Below, piece by piece: positions 32,790 to 34,981 of a DNA stretch of 34,981 nucleotides; the stretch's first letter is position 1; every line of letters starts with the position of its first letter. Made by a program: the position numbers and the translations under genes. Source of the stretch: Streptomyces griseus. GTDB lineage: Bacteria; Actinomycetota; Actinomycetes; Streptomycetales; Streptomycetaceae. The notes beneath the pieces were generated by a model. It was given only the letters and a program-made list of their open reading frames with translations. It searched no databases and had not been told where the DNA came from. The DNA is taken from contig MUNB01000236.1 in assembly GCA_002154345.1 (NCBI GenBank), positions 1 to 34,981 on the forward strand, written 5' to 3'.

Positions 32790-33511
32790 CCGGCACCGCC
32801 TCTCCCCCGCCCGGGCTGCGGGACTTCTACGAGAACCCGGCCGTGCCCGTCGCCTCGGGCGACGGGCGCAGCAGACGGCAGGCCCGTCTGCTGGCCGATG
32901 CGCTGGACGCGCCGGGGCAGGTGATCCTCGACATCGGGTGCGGCGACGGCACAGCGGCGGCCACGGCGGCCCCGTTCCTCGCCGGGCACCGGCTGATCGG
33001 GGTCGACTGGTCGCAGGACGCGCTGCGCCGGGCCCGGCCCCGGATGGGGGCGGTGGTGCGCGGCGAGCTGGAGCACGGCGGGCTGCCGCTGGCCGACGGG
33101 TGCGCGGACGCGGTGCTGTTCAGCGAGATCCTGGAGCATCTGGTCGATCCGGACCAGGCGCTGGACGAGCTGCGGCGGGTGCTGCGGCCCGGCGGCCATC
33201 TGATGCTGTCCACCCCGAACCTGGCGGCCTGGTACAACCGGGCGCTGCTGCTCGCCGGGGTGCAGCCGGTGTTCTCGGAGGTCAGTCTGCGCGGGATCCA
33301 CGGCCGGCCCGGCTCGGAGGTGGTCGGACATCTGCGGCTGTACACGGCCCGGGCGCTGCGCTCGTTCCTGACGGCGTCCGGCTTCACCGATGTGACGGTC
33401 AAGGGCGCCCCCTTCCACGGGGTGCCGCGGCCGCTGCGGCTGCTGGACCGGGCGGCGTGCGCGGTGCCCGGGGCGGCCTCCATCCTGCTGGCCCACGCGC
33501 GGCGGAGGTAG
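32786..33511 (+). CDS. SAM-dependent methyltransferase (second)
   Basis: 241 aa. VILDIGCGDGTAAATA near residues 45-60 is motif I, GVDWSQDAL post-I, and EILEHLVDPDQALDEL and HLMLSTPNLA later motifs of the Methyltransf_11/UbiE-like fold. Shares only motifs with the first methyltransferase of the operon, so probably a different position or substrate. ATG 32786 overlaps the acyltransferase stop (ATGA). Confidence 0.87.
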   Translation: MTGTASPPPGLRDFYENPAVPVASGDGRSRRQARLLADALDAPGQVILDIGCGDGTAAATAAPFLAGHRLIGVDWSQDALRRARPRMGAVVRGELEHGGLPLADGCADAVLFSEILEHLVDPDQALDELRRVLRPGGHLMLSTPNLAAWYNRALLLAGVQPVFSEVSLRGIHGRPGSEVVGHLRLYTARALRSFLTASGFTDVTVKGAPFHGVPRPLRLLDRAACAVPGAASILLAHARRR

Positions 33512-33515
33512 CGCG

Positions 33516-34409
33516 ATGTGGTGGGGTGTCGGCGCGGCGCTGGTCGCCAACGCGCTGTACAGCGTGGGGTTCGTGGTGGAGAAGCGGGCCCTGGGCTCGC
33601 TGCCCGCGCTCTCGGCGGGCCGGCCGCTGCGGGTGATCCGGGTGCTGGCGACCAGCCCGCTGTGGATCGTCGGAGCGCTGGCGCTGGCGGCCGGGTTCGG
33701 GGCGCAGCTGGTCGTCTACCGCGCGCTGCCGATCGCGGCGGCGCAGGGCATCTTCGTCTCCGGTCTGGTGCTGCTCCTGCTGTTGTCCTCGGCCGTGCTC
33801 GGCGAGGAGTCGACGGGCCGCGAACGCTACGCGCTCGGCGGGGTGCTGGTCGCCCTGCTGATGGTCGTCGCCTCGGTGCGCGAGGGCGAGGACGTGGTGA
33901 GCGGCGGGGCGCCGTGGATGCTGGTGCTGCTGGTCTGTCTGCCGGCGCTGGCGGCGGGCGTCTGGCTGTACGTACGGGTGGAGAGCCGGGCGGCCAAACG
34001 GCACCGGGTCCCGACCAGCGGGATCGGGTACGGGGTGGCGGTGGGTCTGCTCTACGGGGTCAGCTCGCTGGCCATCAAGGGCACCTCCAGCCGCCTGACC
34101 GGCACCGATCTCGGCGAGGCCGCGTGGTCGCTGCTGGGGTCCCCGTATCCGTATCTGCTGCTGTTCACCGCGGGGGCCGGTCTGGTGATGTCGCAGGCGG
34201 CGCTGCAACGCTGCCGGGCGTCCCTCATCGTGCCGGTGTGCACCACGGTGACCTGCCTGTTCACCGCGGTCCTCGGGACGCTCGCGTTCGGCGAGACGCT
34301 GCCCGAGGATCCGCTGCTGCTGGCCCTGCGGGTGGGCGGCACGGCGCTCGCCCTGTCCGTCCTGCTGGCGATGCCCCGCCACGATCCGCCGGCCGCCGCG
34401 CCGTCCTGA
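33516..34409 (+). CDS. DMT-family transporter (EamA-like)
   Basis: 297 aa with about 9-10 hydrophobic segments in two similar halves (residues 1-130 and 175-290), the arrangement of DMT-superfamily carriers such as EamA and nucleotide-sugar or undecaprenyl-linked flippases. The first half opens WWGVGAALVANALYSVGFVVEKRAL. In an envelope-glycan operon it may flip or export a lipid-linked sugar or other precursor, but no family feature defines the substrate. Start ATG 33516 is 5 nt after the previous stop, with GGAGG inside that gene. Confidence 0.8.
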   Translation: MWWGVGAALVANALYSVGFVVEKRALGSLPALSAGRPLRVIRVLATSPLWIVGALALAAGFGAQLVVYRALPIAAAQGIFVSGLVLLLLLSSAVLGEESTGRERYALGGVLVALLMVVASVREGEDVVSGGAPWMLVLLVCLPALAAGVWLYVRVESRAAKRHRVPTSGIGYGVAVGLLYGVSSLAIKGTSSRLTGTDLGEAAWSLLGSPYPYLLLFTAGAGLVMSQAALQRCRASLIVPVCTTVTCLFTAVLGTLAFGETLPEDPLLLALRVGGTALALSVLLAMPRHDPPAAAPS

Positions 34410-34460
34410 CCCCGGACACGATCCGCCGTCCGGTCCACCTGAGTTGAGGGAGCTGTACCG

Positions 34461-34691
34461 ATGAACCCCGACGACCCGCTGCTCGCCCTGCTGGCCTGCC
34501 CGCTCGACAAGGGCCCGCTGTCGCTGCTGCCTGAGGAGGAGGCGGCGGAGCAGGCGCTCTACAACCCCCGGCTGCGGCTGAGTTACCCGATCGTGGACGG
34601 CATCCCGCAGTTGCTGCCCTCGTCGGGCCGGAAGGTCTCGGCGGACGACCACGAGCGCCTGCTCAGCCGGCTCAAGGCCTCGGCCACGTGA
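34461..34691 (+). CDS. Trm112-like protein lacking zinc cysteines
   Basis: 76 aa. LLALLACPLDKGPLSLLPEEE and LSYPIVDGIPQLLPS match the two conserved ends of the Trm112/UPF0434 family (ACPxCKGPL and AYPIxDGIPxLL). Normal members have CPxC plus a second Cys pair that holds zinc; here only Cys13 remains. Trm112-type proteins activate partner methyltransferases; the neighbouring FkbM-type gene overlaps by 4 bp, making it the obvious partner. ATG 34461 follows GAGGGAG by about 8 nt. Confidence 0.75.
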   Translation: MNPDDPLLALLACPLDKGPLSLLPEEEAAEQALYNPRLRLSYPIVDGIPQLLPSSGRKVSADDHERLLSRLKASAT

Positions 34692-34981
34692 CCACGTTCG
34701 CCGCGGCGGTGGCGTCCCGGCTGCCCGCCCGCCTGGTCGGCTCGGCGGCCGTCGCCCTGTATCCGCGCTTCGAGCCCGAGCTGCGGCGGCTCGCCGACTT
34801 CTGCCCGCCGGACGGCATCGCCCTCGACATCGGGGGCTGGTACGGCCCGTGGTCGCGGCGGCTGGCCGCCCGCTGCGCCGAGGTGGTCACCATCGAGCCG
34901 GTGCCGCATCTGGCCGATCATCTGCGCCGGACGCTGCCGTCGAACGCCCGGGTGGTCCAGGGCGCGGCGACCGACCGGGAA
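34688..34981 (+). CDS. FkbM-type methyltransferase, N-terminal part
   Basis: First 98 codons of a longer gene cut by the window end. GTG 34688 overlaps the Trm112-like stop (GTGA). DFCPPDGIALDIGGWYGPWSRRLAARCAEVVTIEPVP is the FkbM-type SAM-binding start (FkbM enzymes have D-x-G-a-x-x-G-x-x-T/S and E-P-x-P), which O-methylates sugars or polyketides. Its full length and any linked domain lie outside the window. Confidence 0.8.
   Translation, partial: MTTFAAAVASRLPARLVGSAAVALYPRFEPELRRLADFCPPDGIALDIGGWYGPWSRRLAARCAEVVTIEPVPHLADHLRRTLPSNARVVQGAATDRE

Overview
The window is about 35 kb of very GC-rich DNA with GC-rich third codon positions, many GTG starts, a single visible in-frame TTA codon, and typical actinomycete families (tandem TerD, BlaI/M56, a GlnA-like ligase with a GntR/FCD regulator, PucR, STAND/TPR). 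This points to a Streptomyces chromosome or a close relative; the species cannot be named from sequence alone. I see no rRNA, tRNA, transposase, integrase or CRISPR array.

Left part (1-11.8 kb) holds mostly monocistronic genes: a HEAT-repeat protein cut by the window edge; a geranylgeranyl-reductase-family flavoprotein (possible menaquinone-chain reductase); a small membrane-anchored protein; a GT-B-like protein transcribed towards a STAND (NB-ARC-like) ATPase with TPRs; an HTH_42 protein with the AlkZ-type QxQ motif; a TatA paralogue behind an unusual repeat array; an antibiotic-biosynthesis-monooxygenase-fold protein; and a 73-aa HhH-like protein.

Middle part (11.8-15.5 kb) holds a blaI-M56 peptidase operon divergent from two terD-family genes and a two-TM protein. 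A perfect 11-bp-arm BlaI-type operator lies between blaI and terD, and a second copy lies before the tatA paralogue 3 kb away, suggesting one small regulon.

The 15.5-23.8 kb block looks like a complete gamma-glutamylated ethanolamine (or related amine) catabolic locus: ethanolamine-type permease, GlnA4-like gamma-glutamyl ligase, aldehyde dehydrogenase, SDR dehydrogenase, PuuD-like gamma-glutamyl hydrolase, a GntR/FCD regulator, and a PucR regulator coupled to a 50-aa membrane protein. A matching operator-like sequence precedes both the permease and the ligase. The likely logic is uptake, ATP-dependent glutamylation, two oxidations and hydrolysis back to glutamate.

The right part (24-35 kb) is a cell-envelope locus: a DUF3068/PorA-like membrane protein, then a tightly overlapping operon running off the window end with a GT4 glycosyltransferase, a methyltransferase, a 1430-aa AftD/DUF3367-like GT-C membrane protein with discoidin-like regions, a condensation/Pap-like acyltransferase, a second methyltransferase, a DMT-family transporter, a Trm112-like protein without its zinc cysteines, and an FkbM-type methyltransferase. 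It predicts a methylated, possibly acylated surface glycan or glycolipid. The AftD-like component is notable because Streptomyces are not known to make arabinogalactan. I consider this the best candidate for an undescribed system in the window.
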